Made by a program: the position numbers and the translations under genes. 47,138 bases of DNA from Accumulibacter sp. (GTDB taxonomy: Bacteria; Pseudomonadota; Gammaproteobacteria; Burkholderiales; Rhodocyclaceae). The stretch is from the NCBI GenBank assembly GCA_020049495.1, contig JAIFKU010000073.1:1-47138 (forward strand), in the 5' to 3' direction. The notes beneath the pieces were generated by a model that was not told where the DNA came from, ran no database searches, and was given only the letters and a program-made list of their open reading frames with translations. Positions 37,060 to 45,887 of the stretch are shown in pieces (position 1 is the stretch's first letter; the number at the start of each line of letters is the position of its first letter).

Positions 37060-37748
37060 TGGGCTAGTCTCAGTTCATGATCGAGTTCGGCAAGGCGCTC
37101 GGGGGTTCCTACGTCGACCCACCGGCCCGCATGACGTTCCCCGGTGACGATGCCGCGCAGGATTCCAGCGTCGAGCAGAGGGCGCATCTTCATGATTGCA
37201 CCGACCGGGACCGTGGCGAAAAACTCCGGCGCGAATACGCCGGTACCGGCGTAGGTCAGCGTCGGACCGATGCCGGTGCTGGCGTATCTGACGGTCTTGC
37301 CGTCGAGACAGAAATCGCCCCCCGCATGTTGCGCCGGATTGTCGACGAAGACCAGATGCGCCTGGTTGCTGCCGAGTCCCTGAGCGCACTGGTACGCCTG
37401 CGAGAACTCCCAGTCACACCAGACATCGCCATTGATGACCAGAAACGGCGCCTTGCCGAGTAGGGGAAGCGCCCTGGCGATGCCGCCTGCGGTTTCCAGT
37501 GCTCCCGGCGGTTCCGGCGAGTAGCGGATATTCAGTCCGAATCGGTGGCCGTCGCCGAGCGCGTTTTCAATCTGCTCGCCGAGGTGGGCGTGGTTGATGA
37601 CTATATCATTGAAACCCGCAGCGGCCAGGCGCTCGAGATGCCAGACGATCAGCGGCTTGCCGCCGGCGTGCAGTAGCGGTTTTGGCGTGCTGTCGGTGAG
37701 CGGGCGCATGCGATCGCCGCGACCGGCGGCCAGGATCATGACGCGCAT
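37056..37748 (-). CDS. murU: N-acetylmuramate alpha-1-phosphate uridylyltransferase
   Basis: Nucleotidyltransferase of 230 residues. The pyrophosphorylase loop AAGRGDRMRPLTDSTPKPLL and the metal site NGDVWCD are visible. Lacking the C-terminal hexapeptide domain of GlmU and lying directly after an AmgK-like kinase, it fits MurU, which makes UDP-MurNAc in the peptidoglycan recycling pathway that bypasses de novo synthesis and lowers sensitivity to fosfomycin. The amgK-murU pair beside lptD is known in Pseudomonas and other proteobacteria. Confidence 0.88.
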   Translation of the reverse strand: MRVMILAAGRGDRMRPLTDSTPKPLLHAGGKPLIVWHLERLAAAGFNDIVINHAHLGEQIENALGDGHRFGLNIRYSPEPPGALETAGGIARALPLLGKAPFLVINGDVWCDWEFSQAYQCAQGLGSNQAHLVFVDNPAQHAGGDFCLDGKTVRYASTGIGPTLTYAGTGVFAPEFFATVPVGAIMKMRPLLDAGILRGIVTGERHAGRWVDVGTPERLAELDHELRLAQ

Positions 37749-37784
37749 GGGCTTCTCCGGGAGAACATCCGGTACGCGGCAATG

Positions 37785-38804
37785 CTAAAAAGTGTAGGCG
37801 ACATCGGCGTGCCTGTTTTCCAGTTGGTCGAGCAGACGCGCCAGCGGCCGCAGTTCCAGGTAGCGCTCGCAGGTTCGGCGCAGGTAGTGCATCACGCGCG
37901 GCATGTCCTGCAGGTAGGCGTCCTTGCCGTCCCGGTGGCAGAGGCGGGCAAAGATGCCAAGGACCTTGATCTGGCGTTGTGCTCCCATCCATTCGTAATC
38001 GCGGTAAAAATTGTCGAAGTTGGCCGGCACCGGCAGTCCGGCATGGCGCGCCCGTTCCCAGTAGCGGATTACGAAATCGAGCTCCTGCTCTTCTTCCCAG
38101 GCGATGTAGGCGTCGCGGTAGAGCGAGACGAGATCGTAGGAGATCGGTCCAAAGACCGCGTCCTGAAAATCGATGATCCCGGGGTTGGCCGGATAGTCTT
38201 CTCCGGAGAGCATCAGGTTGCGCGAATGGTAGTCGCGATGAACGAAAACCTGCGCTTGTCCGAGGTTGTTGTCGAGAATCCTGGCGAATACCGAACGCAG
38301 CGTTGCCTGCTGATCGGTGTCGAGCGTGAGGCCCAGATGGCGTGCGACATACCAGTCCGGGAAGAGATCGAGTTCGCGGCTGAGCAAGGTACGGTCGTAT
38401 TCGGGCAGCACGCCGGGTCGGCTGGCGCGCTGGATGTCGACCAGCGCTTCATTGGCATGACGATAAAGCATGGGTGCCGTGGTGGCGTCGAGCACGCTCA
38501 GGTAAGTGTTTTTTCCCAGGTCGGAAAGGAGCAGAAATCCCTGCGCCAGATCCTCGGCATGGACTTCGGGGACATGCACGCCGGCGGCGCGGAAAAGTGC
38601 GGCAATCTTCAGGAAGGGCCGGCAATCCTCGTGTTCGGGCGGGGCATCCATGATGATGCGGGTAGTTTCGTCCGGCAGCGTGATGCGGAAATAGCGCCGG
38701 AAGCTGGCGTCGGCCGAGGCCGGTTCGAGCACGAATTCCTGGTCGGGGTACTGGCGCGAGTAGAAGCGGTTAAGCCAGTCGCGCAGCAGGACGGTACGCG
38801 GCAT
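37785..38804 (-). CDS. amgK: N-acetylmuramate/N-acetylglucosamine kinase
   Basis: Aminoglycoside-phosphotransferase-fold sugar kinase of 339 residues. The catalytic loop HRDYHSRNLM with its Asp, the metal motif IDFQDA and the N-terminal ASFRRYFRI are typical of AmgK, the anomeric kinase feeding MurU. The gene is divergent from the lptD operon, with 115 bases and a dyad operator candidate between. The start ATG at 38804 is preceded by AAGGAGAAG, a strong ribosome site. Confidence 0.9.
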   Translation of the reverse strand: MPRTVLLRDWLNRFYSRQYPDQEFVLEPASADASFRRYFRITLPDETTRIIMDAPPEHEDCRPFLKIAALFRAAGVHVPEVHAEDLAQGFLLLSDLGKNTYLSVLDATTAPMLYRHANEALVDIQRASRPGVLPEYDRTLLSRELDLFPDWYVARHLGLTLDTDQQATLRSVFARILDNNLGQAQVFVHRDYHSRNLMLSGEDYPANPGIIDFQDAVFGPISYDLVSLYRDAYIAWEEEQELDFVIRYWERARHAGLPVPANFDNFYRDYEWMGAQRQIKVLGIFARLCHRDGKDAYLQDMPRVMHYLRRTCERYLELRPLARLLDQLENRHADVAYTF

Positions 38805-38868
38805 GCCGCTTCTCCTTGAGCTATGGTGCTAAAATGCGACGATTTTACCACTCGCCCTGTTGTCCGCT

Positions 38869-38887
38869 GTGTCATCGGAAATGACAC
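38869..38887. promoter_or_regulatory. Perfect 7-5-7 palindrome between amgK and the pagP-lptD gene
   Basis: GTGTCAT-CGGAA-ATGACAC, centred 42 bases upstream of the PagP-LptD start and 74 bases upstream of the divergent amgK start. The size and placement fit an operator for a dimeric regulator. The regulator is unknown. Confidence 0.55.
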
Positions 38888-38919
38888 GAGTTTGTTCTGG
38901 CAAATACTGATATTTCTGG

Positions 38920-41900
38920 ATGAAATCAACCGTCCGGCGCAAACCACTCGCGCTGTTCCTTTTTTACGGCGTTGCGAGCGTTCTGGTCGGTGCCGCCGAT
39001 CAGGCGCAGGCGCAGGCTCCCGTGCCGCTGCGCGTCGATCCGGTATTGCTCGGTCTGCCACCGATAAAGCCGGCAGAAGCTCCCGCACCTGCCGCCGTTC
39101 CAGCGCCGGCTGAAAAGGCGCGCGTCGAGGTCAAGCCGATCGAGGCGCCCGTTGTTGAAACGCGACCTGCCGTACCGCCAGCGGCGCCGATAGTGGCCGT
39201 CCCTCCGCCGGTTCAGGCGCAACCGGTGAGCGTATCGCCGGTGCCTGTGCCAGCGGCATCAGGGCCGGCGAAACCAGCGCAAGCTTCAGCGCCAGCGCCG
39301 GTAACGGCAACACCGTCAGCAACAAAGCCGGTCGCATCGGCTCCGGCCGCACTGGCTCCGGCCGCACTGGCTCCGGCCGCTTTCACACCCCTTGCTGCGG
39401 CTTCGTCAGCCGCCTCCGGCACAGTCTCGGCCTTGGCACCGTTGCGCGTAGACCCGGCGCTGCTCGGGCTGCCTCCTGTCGCGGCATCGGTTTCGACGTC
39501 TCAAGCCTCGGCAGCAAGGGCGGCAACGTCACTGGTATCGGGCGACGTACTCGCAGCAGGGCTGGTTTCGGGAGGGACGAAGCCGGCGGCTTTCAGAAAG
39601 TCAGCCGACGCCGACAAGTCCTGGTACCAGCGACTGTGGAGTCCGATTGCCAATGCTTACGACAAGGGTGACTGGGAGTTTTATCTGCCCTTGCGCACGC
39701 ACCATTTGCGCAGCCAGTATTCGGCCGAGAAAATTGCCTCGTATCAGGAAACACCCTACGGCTTTGGCCTAGGCAGCGGAATGTACAACGAGCATGGGAA
39801 CTGGGAAGGCGTGTATGTGATGGCTTTCCAGGATTCGCACTTCAAGCCGATGTACATGGCCGGTTACGGCTGGAAAGCCATGTGGCGACCGGTCGAGGAT
39901 GTTCGTCTGGGGCTCGGGTATACCGCGGCCCTGATGTCGCGCACGGACATTCTTGGCTACGTACCCTTCCCGATTGTCTTGCCGATGGCCTCCGTGGCCT
40001 ACAAGAGCTTCAGTCTGGAAGGCACTTACGTTCCCGGCGGCGAGGGTTTCGGCAACATTTTCTTCATCTGGGCCAAATGGGAACTGGGCAAATCGGGACA
40101 GCCCGTCGGCACGCCGGCGCGCCCGGAACAGTCGGCACCGACCGAACTGGCCAACACGTCTTTCGGGCCGTCTACCCCGCTGGCTCGCCAGCAAGTGCCC
40201 TTTGGCCCGGTGCTTGAGCCCGGTCCGGGGTTCCGTCTTGCCGCGCCGGCGGAAACCGTGCCGCCGCTGGTAGCATCAAGAGGCTGGCGGGACGAGGAAG
40301 AAGTGCCCGATGTCCTGCCGGCACTGGCCTTGCGTTCGGCCAAGTCCATGCAGCCTCCGCCGAAGGAAAGCCCAGTGCCGCGACCGGTTTTCCTCAGTGC
40401 CTACCGGATGGGGGGAGATATTGACCGGGAGTTTGTTGCCGAAGGTGATGCCGAACTGCGCAAGATCGGTACCGTAGTCAATTCCGATCGCCTGACCTAC
40501 TGGCCGGTCGATGATGAGATCGAGGCCGAGGGCAATGTCCGTCTGGAGCAGGGGGATAGTCTGATTACCGGACCGAAAATGCGGCTCAAGCTCGAAGATC
40601 AGGTGGGCTTTTTCGAGCAACCTTCGTATCACATCAAACGGCAGCCTCAACCCGGCAGCCAGGCGGCGGCCGACAAGGCCTTTGCCGCACAATTCCTTGA
40701 GCAGCAGGGGGATTCGTGGAACTCGGGATTTGCCCTGCCGCGTTCGTTTAACCAGACCTCGACCAATTTGCCGACCATGGCGCAGACCATGTCGGATGGA
40801 CGAGGCGAGGCTGACCGGATCGACTTCGAGGGCGAGAATCAGGTCCGGTTGACGAACGGAAGCTATACGACGTGCGCGCCGGGCAACAATGATTGGTACG
40901 CCAAGGCCAGTGATCTCAAGCTCGATTACGACCATGAAACCGGCCAAGGCAAGGACGGTAAGCTTTATTTCATGGATGTGCCGATTCTGTACTCGCCGTG
41001 GCTGTCGTTTTCGCTGAACAACGCCCGTAAATCGGGATTCCTTGCGCCGTCGTTCGGGGCGACCAGCGACAGTGGCTTTTCAGTCAGGCAACCCTACTAC
41101 TGGAATATCGCCCCGAACATGGATGCGACGATCACGCCGCGTGTGCTGAGCAAACGCGGCGCTCTGCTTAGTTCGGAATTCCGCTACCTAAATACCGCGT
41201 TCGGCGGCGGCTATCGCGGAGAGGCTAGAATCGAGACGCTGCCCAACGACAAGTTGAGAGAAGGCGACAGCCGCTACGGAATATCTCTTGTGCACAACCA
41301 GAATCTGGCCAACGGTTTTTCGGGGATGATCAACTACAACAAGGTCTCCGATAACAATTACTTCACCGATCTGTCAAGCAACGTCGTGAGCACCTCGCAG
41401 TCCCAACTCATGCAACAGGGCATGGTGAGCTATGGTGGTGGGGGCTGGTGGAGTGCCACGGCCAATTTCCAGAATTATCAGACACTGCAACCCGACCCGA
41501 AGAATCCGGTGCTTGAACAGTACCGCATGCTGCCGCAAATTACCCTCAATGCCCGCAAGCCCGACTGGTATCTGACCGACAGCAGTTTCATGGGGCAGTA
41601 CACTTCGTTCTCCAAACCGAAGCAGGTAATCAACGGCAACACCGTGGCCGATCCCAGCGGGCAGCGCCTGGTGCTCTATCCGCAGGTGGCACTACCGTAT
41701 GTGACCCCGGGGTGGTACGTGACTCCCAAGCTCGGCCTGAACATTCGTAACTATGTGCTGGACGGGCTGGCGCCGGGTCAGCCGGATTCGTTCAACAGCA
41801 CGCTGCCAGTGGTCAGTATTGATTCGGGCATGACCTTCGAGCGGGCAAGCCGCTGGTTCGGACGCGACTACACCCAGACCCTGGAGCCCCGCCTCTTCTA

Positions 41901-42717
41901 CCTGAATATTCCGTACAAGAATCAGGACGGGATCCCGCTTTTTGATTCCGGTCTGGCGGATTTCAACTTTGCGCAGATTTTCTCCGAGAACCAATTTTCC
42001 GGCTGGGACCGTATCAACAATGCCAACCAGTTGACGGCGGCCGCAACGACCCGCCTGCTCGATCCTGCAACGGGTTCGGAAATCATGCGTGCGATGCTCG
42101 GTCAGCGTTTCTATTTCACCAGGAACCAGGTGGCACTCGCTGCCAATCCCGCCCCGCTTACCGACGATAGAAAATGGGACAAGTCCGATTTTCTGGCGGC
42201 CTTCAGTGGCCAGATTCTGCCCCGGGTCTATGCCGATGTGGCTTCGCAGTACAACTTTGGCGATCGCCAGGTCAAACGCTATTCGATGGGCGTACGCTAT
42301 CAGCCGGAACCGGGCAAGGTGCTGAACGCTGCGTATCGTTACAACCGCGATGCCACCGCACCGATCGACCAGGTCGACTTTTCCGGGCAGTGGCCGATTT
42401 CGGGGCGCTGGCATGGTGTCGGGCTACTCAACTATTCGTTCAAGGATCCGGGAACGAATCTTTCAACCAGTTCTCAGGGCGGGCGCCTGATCCAGACCAT
42501 CGCCGGCCTGGAATACAACGGCGGGTGCTGGGTCGTGCGTGGCGTCTTCCAGCGATTGGCCCTGACCCAGGACAAGGCTTCGACGGGCTTCTTCATCCAG
42601 CTTGAGCTGAATGATTTTGCCAGTATCGGCTCGAATCCGGTCAATCTCCTGCGGCGCAATATCCAAGGCTACAGCCTGATCAACCAACCCGTGGCCGATC
42701 CTGTTTTTGGCCAATAG
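38920..42717 (+). CDS. lptD: PagP-LptD fusion: lipid A palmitoyltransferase domain joined to the LPS-assembly outer-membrane protein
   Basis: 1265 residues, against about 780 for E. coli LptD. Order: signal peptide (1-32), Ala/Pro-rich spacer (33-230) with the motif PLRVDPxLLGLPP at 36-48 and again at 174-186, a PagP-like domain (about 234-390), a Pro-rich linker (391-488), the LptD periplasmic OstA domain (about 489-575) and the LptD barrel (to the end). In the PagP part the amphipathic N-terminal helix (SWYQRLWSPIA), GNWEGVYVMAFQDSH, GYGWKAMWRP and the aromatic C-terminal strand are clear, and H262, D305 and S306 align with the catalytic His33, Asp76 and Ser77 of PagP. Only two Cys occur, C652 and C1203, aligning with the second disulfide of E. 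coli LptD. surA, pdxA and rsmA follow. The start has a weak ribosome site. A genuine fusion: the frame is open with no stop. Confidence 0.93.
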   Translation: MKSTVRRKPLALFLFYGVASVLVGAADQAQAQAPVPLRVDPVLLGLPPIKPAEAPAPAAVPAPAEKARVEVKPIEAPVVETRPAVPPAAPIVAVPPPVQAQPVSVSPVPVPAASGPAKPAQASAPAPVTATPSATKPVASAPAALAPAALAPAAFTPLAAASSAASGTVSALAPLRVDPALLGLPPVAASVSTSQASAARAATSLVSGDVLAAGLVSGGTKPAAFRKSADADKSWYQRLWSPIANAYDKGDWEFYLPLRTHHLRSQYSAEKIASYQETPYGFGLGSGMYNEHGNWEGVYVMAFQDSHFKPMYMAGYGWKAMWRPVEDVRLGLGYTAALMSRTDILGYVPFPIVLPMASVAYKSFSLEGTYVPGGEGFGNIFFIWAKWELGKSGQPVGTPARPEQSAPTELANTSFGPSTPLARQQVPFGPVLEPGPGFRLAAPAETVPPLVASRGWRDEEEVPDVLPALALRSAKSMQPPPKESPVPRPVFLSAYRMGGDIDREFVAEGDAELRKIGTVVNSDRLTYWPVDDEIEAEGNVRLEQGDSLITGPKMRLKLEDQVGFFEQPSYHIKRQPQPGSQAAADKAFAAQFLEQQGDSWNSGFALPRSFNQTSTNLPTMAQTMSDGRGEADRIDFEGENQVRLTNGSYTTCAPGNNDWYAKASDLKLDYDHETGQGKDGKLYFMDVPILYSPWLSFSLNNARKSGFLAPSFGATSDSGFSVRQPYYWNIAPNMDATITPRVLSKRGALLSSEFRYLNTAFGGGYRGEARIETLPNDKLREGDSRYGISLVHNQNLANGFSGMINYNKVSDNNYFTDLSSNVVSTSQSQLMQQGMVSYGGGGWWSATANFQNYQTLQPDPKNPVLEQYRMLPQITLNARKPDWYLTDSSFMGQYTSFSKPKQVINGNTVADPSGQRLVLYPQVALPYVTPGWYVTPKLGLNIRNYVLDGLAPGQPDSFNSTLPVVSIDSGMTFERASRWFGRDYTQTLEPRLFYLNIPYKNQDGIPLFDSGLADFNFAQIFSENQFSGWDRINNANQLTAAATTRLLDPATGSEIMRAMLGQRFYFTRNQVALAANPAPLTDDRKWDKSDFLAAFSGQILPRVYADVASQYNFGDRQVKRYSMGVRYQPEPGKVLNAAYRYNRDATAPIDQVDFSGQWPISGRWHGVGLLNYSFKDPGTNLSTSSQGGRLIQTIAGLEYNGGCWVVRGVFQRLALTQDKASTGFFIQLELNDFASIGSNPVNLLRRNIQGYSLINQPVADPVFGQ
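39339..39383 (+). repeat. 15-base tandem repeat in the Ala/Pro spacer of the PagP-LptD gene
   Basis: GGCTCCGGCCGCACT is repeated twice exactly and a third time with a changed end, encoding three APAAL/F units. The unit length is a multiple of three, so copy number may vary without shifting the frame. Confidence 0.75.
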
Positions 42718-42729
42718 AAAGTGTTAAAG

Positions 42730-44040
42730 ATGATGAAATTGCTTAGTGCATGGGTTCTGTTTTCCTGCCTTTTCGGTATGGCCTGTGCACAATCACCGCA
42801 ACGGCAGGCCAGTGATCCTTTGCCGGCGGATCGTATTGTTGCCGTGGTCAATGACGAGGTGATTACCTACCACGAGTTACGCACGCGCCTTGATCTGGCG
42901 CTCAGCCAACTGAAGCGGCAGGGAACCGCTCTGCCCCCGCGCGATGTGCTCGAGAAGCAGATGCTTGAACGTCTGGTGATGGACAAGGTTCAGTTGCAGC
43001 ATGCGCGGGACATCGGTTTGCGCGTTGATGACACGCAACTCGAGCAGGCACTGCAGCGCATTGCCGCCGGCAACAAGATGTCGCTAGTGCAGTTTCGCGA
43101 GGCTCTGCAGAAGGACGGAATTCAGTTCGTGAAGTTTCGTGAGGATATCCGTGAAGAAATGACCATTGCCCGTGTCCGTGAGCGTGAAGTGGAAAACAAG
43201 ATTGCCATTTCTGAAGGCGAGATTGACAACTATCTGAGCGGCGATTCGGCGAAAGGAAGAGCGAGTGAAGAGTTCGAAGTGGCGCACATTCTTTTGCGTT
43301 CTCCCGAATCGGCGAGTCCGGAACAGATTCAGCAACTCAAGGCCAAGACCGATCAGGTGTTTGAACGGCTGAAGAAAGGCGAGGATTTTGCGCAGATGGC
43401 GGCCGCCTATTCCGACTCGCCCGACGGGCTGCAGGGAGGCAGCCTGGGAATGCGCACAGCGGATCGTCTGCCCGGGATCTTTTCTGAAATTGTCAGCAAG
43501 CTCAATGTCGGCGAAATTGCACCAATCCTGCGCAGTCCGAACGGTTTTCACATTGTCAAGCTGGTTGCAAAGCGCGGTGGCGCGACCATGCCTGCGGTTC
43601 AGCAAACGCACGCCCGGCATATCCTGATCAAGGTCAATGAAGTGGTTTCCGAAGCCGATGCCAGGCACAAGCTGAGCGGTTTGTACGATCGCATCAAGAA
43701 CGGTACCAGTTTTGCCGAACTGGCCAGACTGTTCTCGCAGGACGGTTCGGCGTCCAAGGGCGGTGATCTGGGCTGGCTTTATCCCGGCGATACCGTGCCC
43801 GATTTCGAGCGGGCGATGAATCAGTTGCAGCCGGGTGTAGTCAGCCAGCCGATTCAGTCGCCCTTCGGTTTCCATCTGATCGAAGTGCTTGAACGGCGCG
43901 TGCAGGATGTATCGGCTGATCGTCAGCGGGCCGCGGCGCGCCAGGTGCTGCGCGAGCGCAAGATGGACGAGGCGTATCAGGACTGGCTGCGTCAGGCGCG
44001 TGATCGCGCCTATGTCGAGAATCGCCTCGAGGAGCGATGA
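42730..44040 (+). CDS. surA: Periplasmic chaperone and peptidyl-prolyl isomerase SurA
   Basis: Chaperone for outer-membrane proteins, with LptD as a chief client. 436 residues: signal peptide ending near ACAQ, N-terminal SurA domain (about 28-145), and two parvulin domains (about 170-275 and 285-385; each with the VxHILL/HARHILI entry and GGxLGxM/GGDLGWL loop), then a short C-terminal helix. I chose the ATG at 42730; a GTG at 42721 and an ATG at 42733 are also in frame. It begins about 12 bases after the PagP-LptD stop and shares its transcript, supporting co-production of chaperone and client. Confidence 0.94.
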   Translation: MMKLLSAWVLFSCLFGMACAQSPQRQASDPLPADRIVAVVNDEVITYHELRTRLDLALSQLKRQGTALPPRDVLEKQMLERLVMDKVQLQHARDIGLRVDDTQLEQALQRIAAGNKMSLVQFREALQKDGIQFVKFREDIREEMTIARVREREVENKIAISEGEIDNYLSGDSAKGRASEEFEVAHILLRSPESASPEQIQQLKAKTDQVFERLKKGEDFAQMAAAYSDSPDGLQGGSLGMRTADRLPGIFSEIVSKLNVGEIAPILRSPNGFHIVKLVAKRGGATMPAVQQTHARHILIKVNEVVSEADARHKLSGLYDRIKNGTSFAELARLFSQDGSASKGGDLGWLYPGDTVPDFERAMNQLQPGVVSQPIQSPFGFHLIEVLERRVQDVSADRQRAAARQVLRERKMDEAYQDWLRQARDRAYVENRLEER

Positions 44041-44043
44041 GCC

Positions 44044-45039
44044 ATGCCGCAGCCTATCGTTGCCGTTACTTCAGGCGAACCGGCCGGGGTGGGCCCCGAG
44101 ATCTGTCTGCGTTTGCTTGAATGCGCCGGGCAGGCGCTTCCCGTTCAACTGGTCATCCTTGCCGATCGGCAACTGATGGCCGGGCGGGCGCAATCGGTCG
44201 GTTTCTCCGGCCGCTTGCGCGACTGGACGCCCGGTATGCCGCCAGCCCCTGGCACCCTCGACATATTGCACCTTCCATTGTCCGTCCCGTCATGCCCGGG
44301 AAAGCTTGATCCGGCCAATTCTCCCTACGTGCTTCAGTTGCTTGATCGCGCGCTCGAAGGCTGCCTGTCGCGCGAGTTTTCCGCGCTGGTCACGGCGCCG
44401 GTGCATAAGGGTGCTATCAATGATGCAGGCATTCCATTTATCGGGCATACCGAGTATCTGGCAGAGAAAACGCACACCGCGCACGTCGTGATGATGCTTG
44501 CCGGTGGCGGCATGCGCGTTGCATTGGCGACGACCCATCTGCCGCTGAAGGAGGTGCCGGCGGCGGTGACGCAGGCCTCCCTGGAACGGACGCTACGCAT
44601 CCTGCATGCCGATATGGGCAGGAAATTCGCTATCGGAAATCCGCGCATTCTGGTCGCCGGACTCAATCCGCATGCCGGCGAGAGCGGTTATCTCGGGCGT
44701 GAGGAGATTGAAGTCATCACGCCGGTGCTCGATCGTTTGCGTGCCGAGGGCATGATCCTGATCGGCCCGTTGCCTGCCGATACCCTGTTTACTCCGCCGA
44801 TGCTGTCCCGGGGTGATTGCGTACTGGCCATGTTTCATGACCAGGGATTGACGGCGCTCAAGTACGCCAGCTTCGGCAAGGGCATTAACGTCACGCTTGG
44901 CCTTCCCGTCATTCGCACCTCGGTTGACCACGGTACCGCGCTGGAACTGGCCGGAACCGGTCGCGCCGACCCCGGCAGCCTCTTTGTTGCCGTCGAACAG
45001 GCCATCGCGATGGCGCAGCGGGCGGAACTCAATCCCTGA
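44044..45039 (+). CDS. pdxA: 4-hydroxythreonine-4-phosphate dehydrogenase
   Basis: NAD-dependent enzyme (331 residues) in vitamin B6 synthesis. The N-terminal [13 protein letters not shown] block, the first metal His in FIGHTEYL, the motif GLNPHAGE with the second His, and MFHDQGL with the third are all present, followed by [18 protein letters not shown]. Length is normal. It starts 3 bases after the surA stop and is followed by rsmA, the conserved lptD-surA-pdxA-rsmA order. Confidence 0.96.
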   Translation: MPQPIVAVTSGEPAGVGPEICLRLLECAGQALPVQLVILADRQLMAGRAQSVGFSGRLRDWTPGMPPAPGTLDILHLPLSVPSCPGKLDPANSPYVLQLLDRALEGCLSREFSALVTAPVHKGAINDAGIPFIGHTEYLAEKTHTAHVVMMLAGGGMRVALATTHLPLKEVPAAVTQASLERTLRILHADMGRKFAIGNPRILVAGLNPHAGESGYLGREEIEVITPVLDRLRAEGMILIGPLPADTLFTPPMLSRGDCVLAMFHDQGLTALKYASFGKGINVTLGLPVIRTSVDHGTALELAGTGRADPGSLFVAVEQAIAMAQRAELNP

Positions 45040-45043
45040 GGCC

Positions 45044-45829
45044 ATGAACAAACATATTGCACGCAAGCGTTTTGGCCAGAATTTCCTGATCGACGCGCAG
45101 GTGATCGCTGATATTGTCGCCGCCGTGGCACCGCAGTGCGGGGATTGCGTCGTCGAGATCGGTCCCGGCCTTGGCGCGCTGACCGACCCCTTGCTGAAAA
45201 GGCTGGATCGTCTGCACGTGGTCGAAATCGACCGCGACATCATCGTCCGGCTCAGGCAGCGTTATTCGCCGGATAAACTCATCATCCACGAAGGCGACGC
45301 GCTGGTCTTCGATTTTTCTGCTCTGGCCGATTCTTCCGGCGGCGGTTTGCACATCGTTGGCAACCTGCCCTACAACATCTCGACGCCGCTGCTTTTCCAT
45401 CTGGCCGCTTGCGCAGATTGTGTAGCCGACATGCACTTCATGTTGCAGAAGGAGGTTGTCGAGCGCATGGTTGCCGAACCGGGCACGTCCGATTTCGGCC
45501 GCCTGTCGGTGATGCTTCAGTATCGCTTTATCATGGATTGTCTGATCGATGTGCCGCCCGAATCCTTCGCTCCGGCACCGAAAGTCGATTCGGCCTTCGT
45601 ACGCCTGATTCCCCGTCCGCCCGAGGAACTTTCGGCCAGGGACGAGGCGCAGTTTGCTGCACTGGTCTCCGCGGCCTTTGCCCAGCGGCGCAAGATGCTG
45701 CGCAACAACCTCAAGGGCATTCTTGGCGATAGTGGCTTTGAGGAACTCGGTATTGCACCGACCGCGCGTGCCGAGGAGTTGTCCGTAGCCGATTACATCC
45801 GCATGGCCAATGCCCTGGTTGTTCAGTAG
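45044..45829 (+). CDS. rsmA: 16S rRNA (adenine1518/1519-N6)-dimethyltransferase
   Basis: RsmA/KsgA of 261 residues dimethylates the two adjacent adenines of 16S rRNA helix 45. The N-terminus [11 protein letters not shown], the SAM motif [11 protein letters not shown], the catalytic NLPYNIS and the [11 protein letters not shown] block are complete. Start at 45044, just after the pdxA stop (4-base gap); the longer frame upstream shadows pdxA. It is the last gene of the operon and converges on guaC, with about 58 bases and no obvious terminator between. Confidence 0.96.
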   Translation: MNKHIARKRFGQNFLIDAQVIADIVAAVAPQCGDCVVEIGPGLGALTDPLLKRLDRLHVVEIDRDIIVRLRQRYSPDKLIIHEGDALVFDFSALADSSGGGLHIVGNLPYNISTPLLFHLAACADCVADMHFMLQKEVVERMVAEPGTSDFGRLSVMLQYRFIMDCLIDVPPESFAPAPKVDSAFVRLIPRPPEELSARDEAQFAALVSAAFAQRRKMLRNNLKGILGDSGFEELGIAPTARAEELSVADYIRMANALVVQ

Positions 45830-45887
45830 CGATACCCTGCGCTCCGCCTGATCGCGCACCGGTCGGGGCGGCGCTGAAGGGTAGGCT

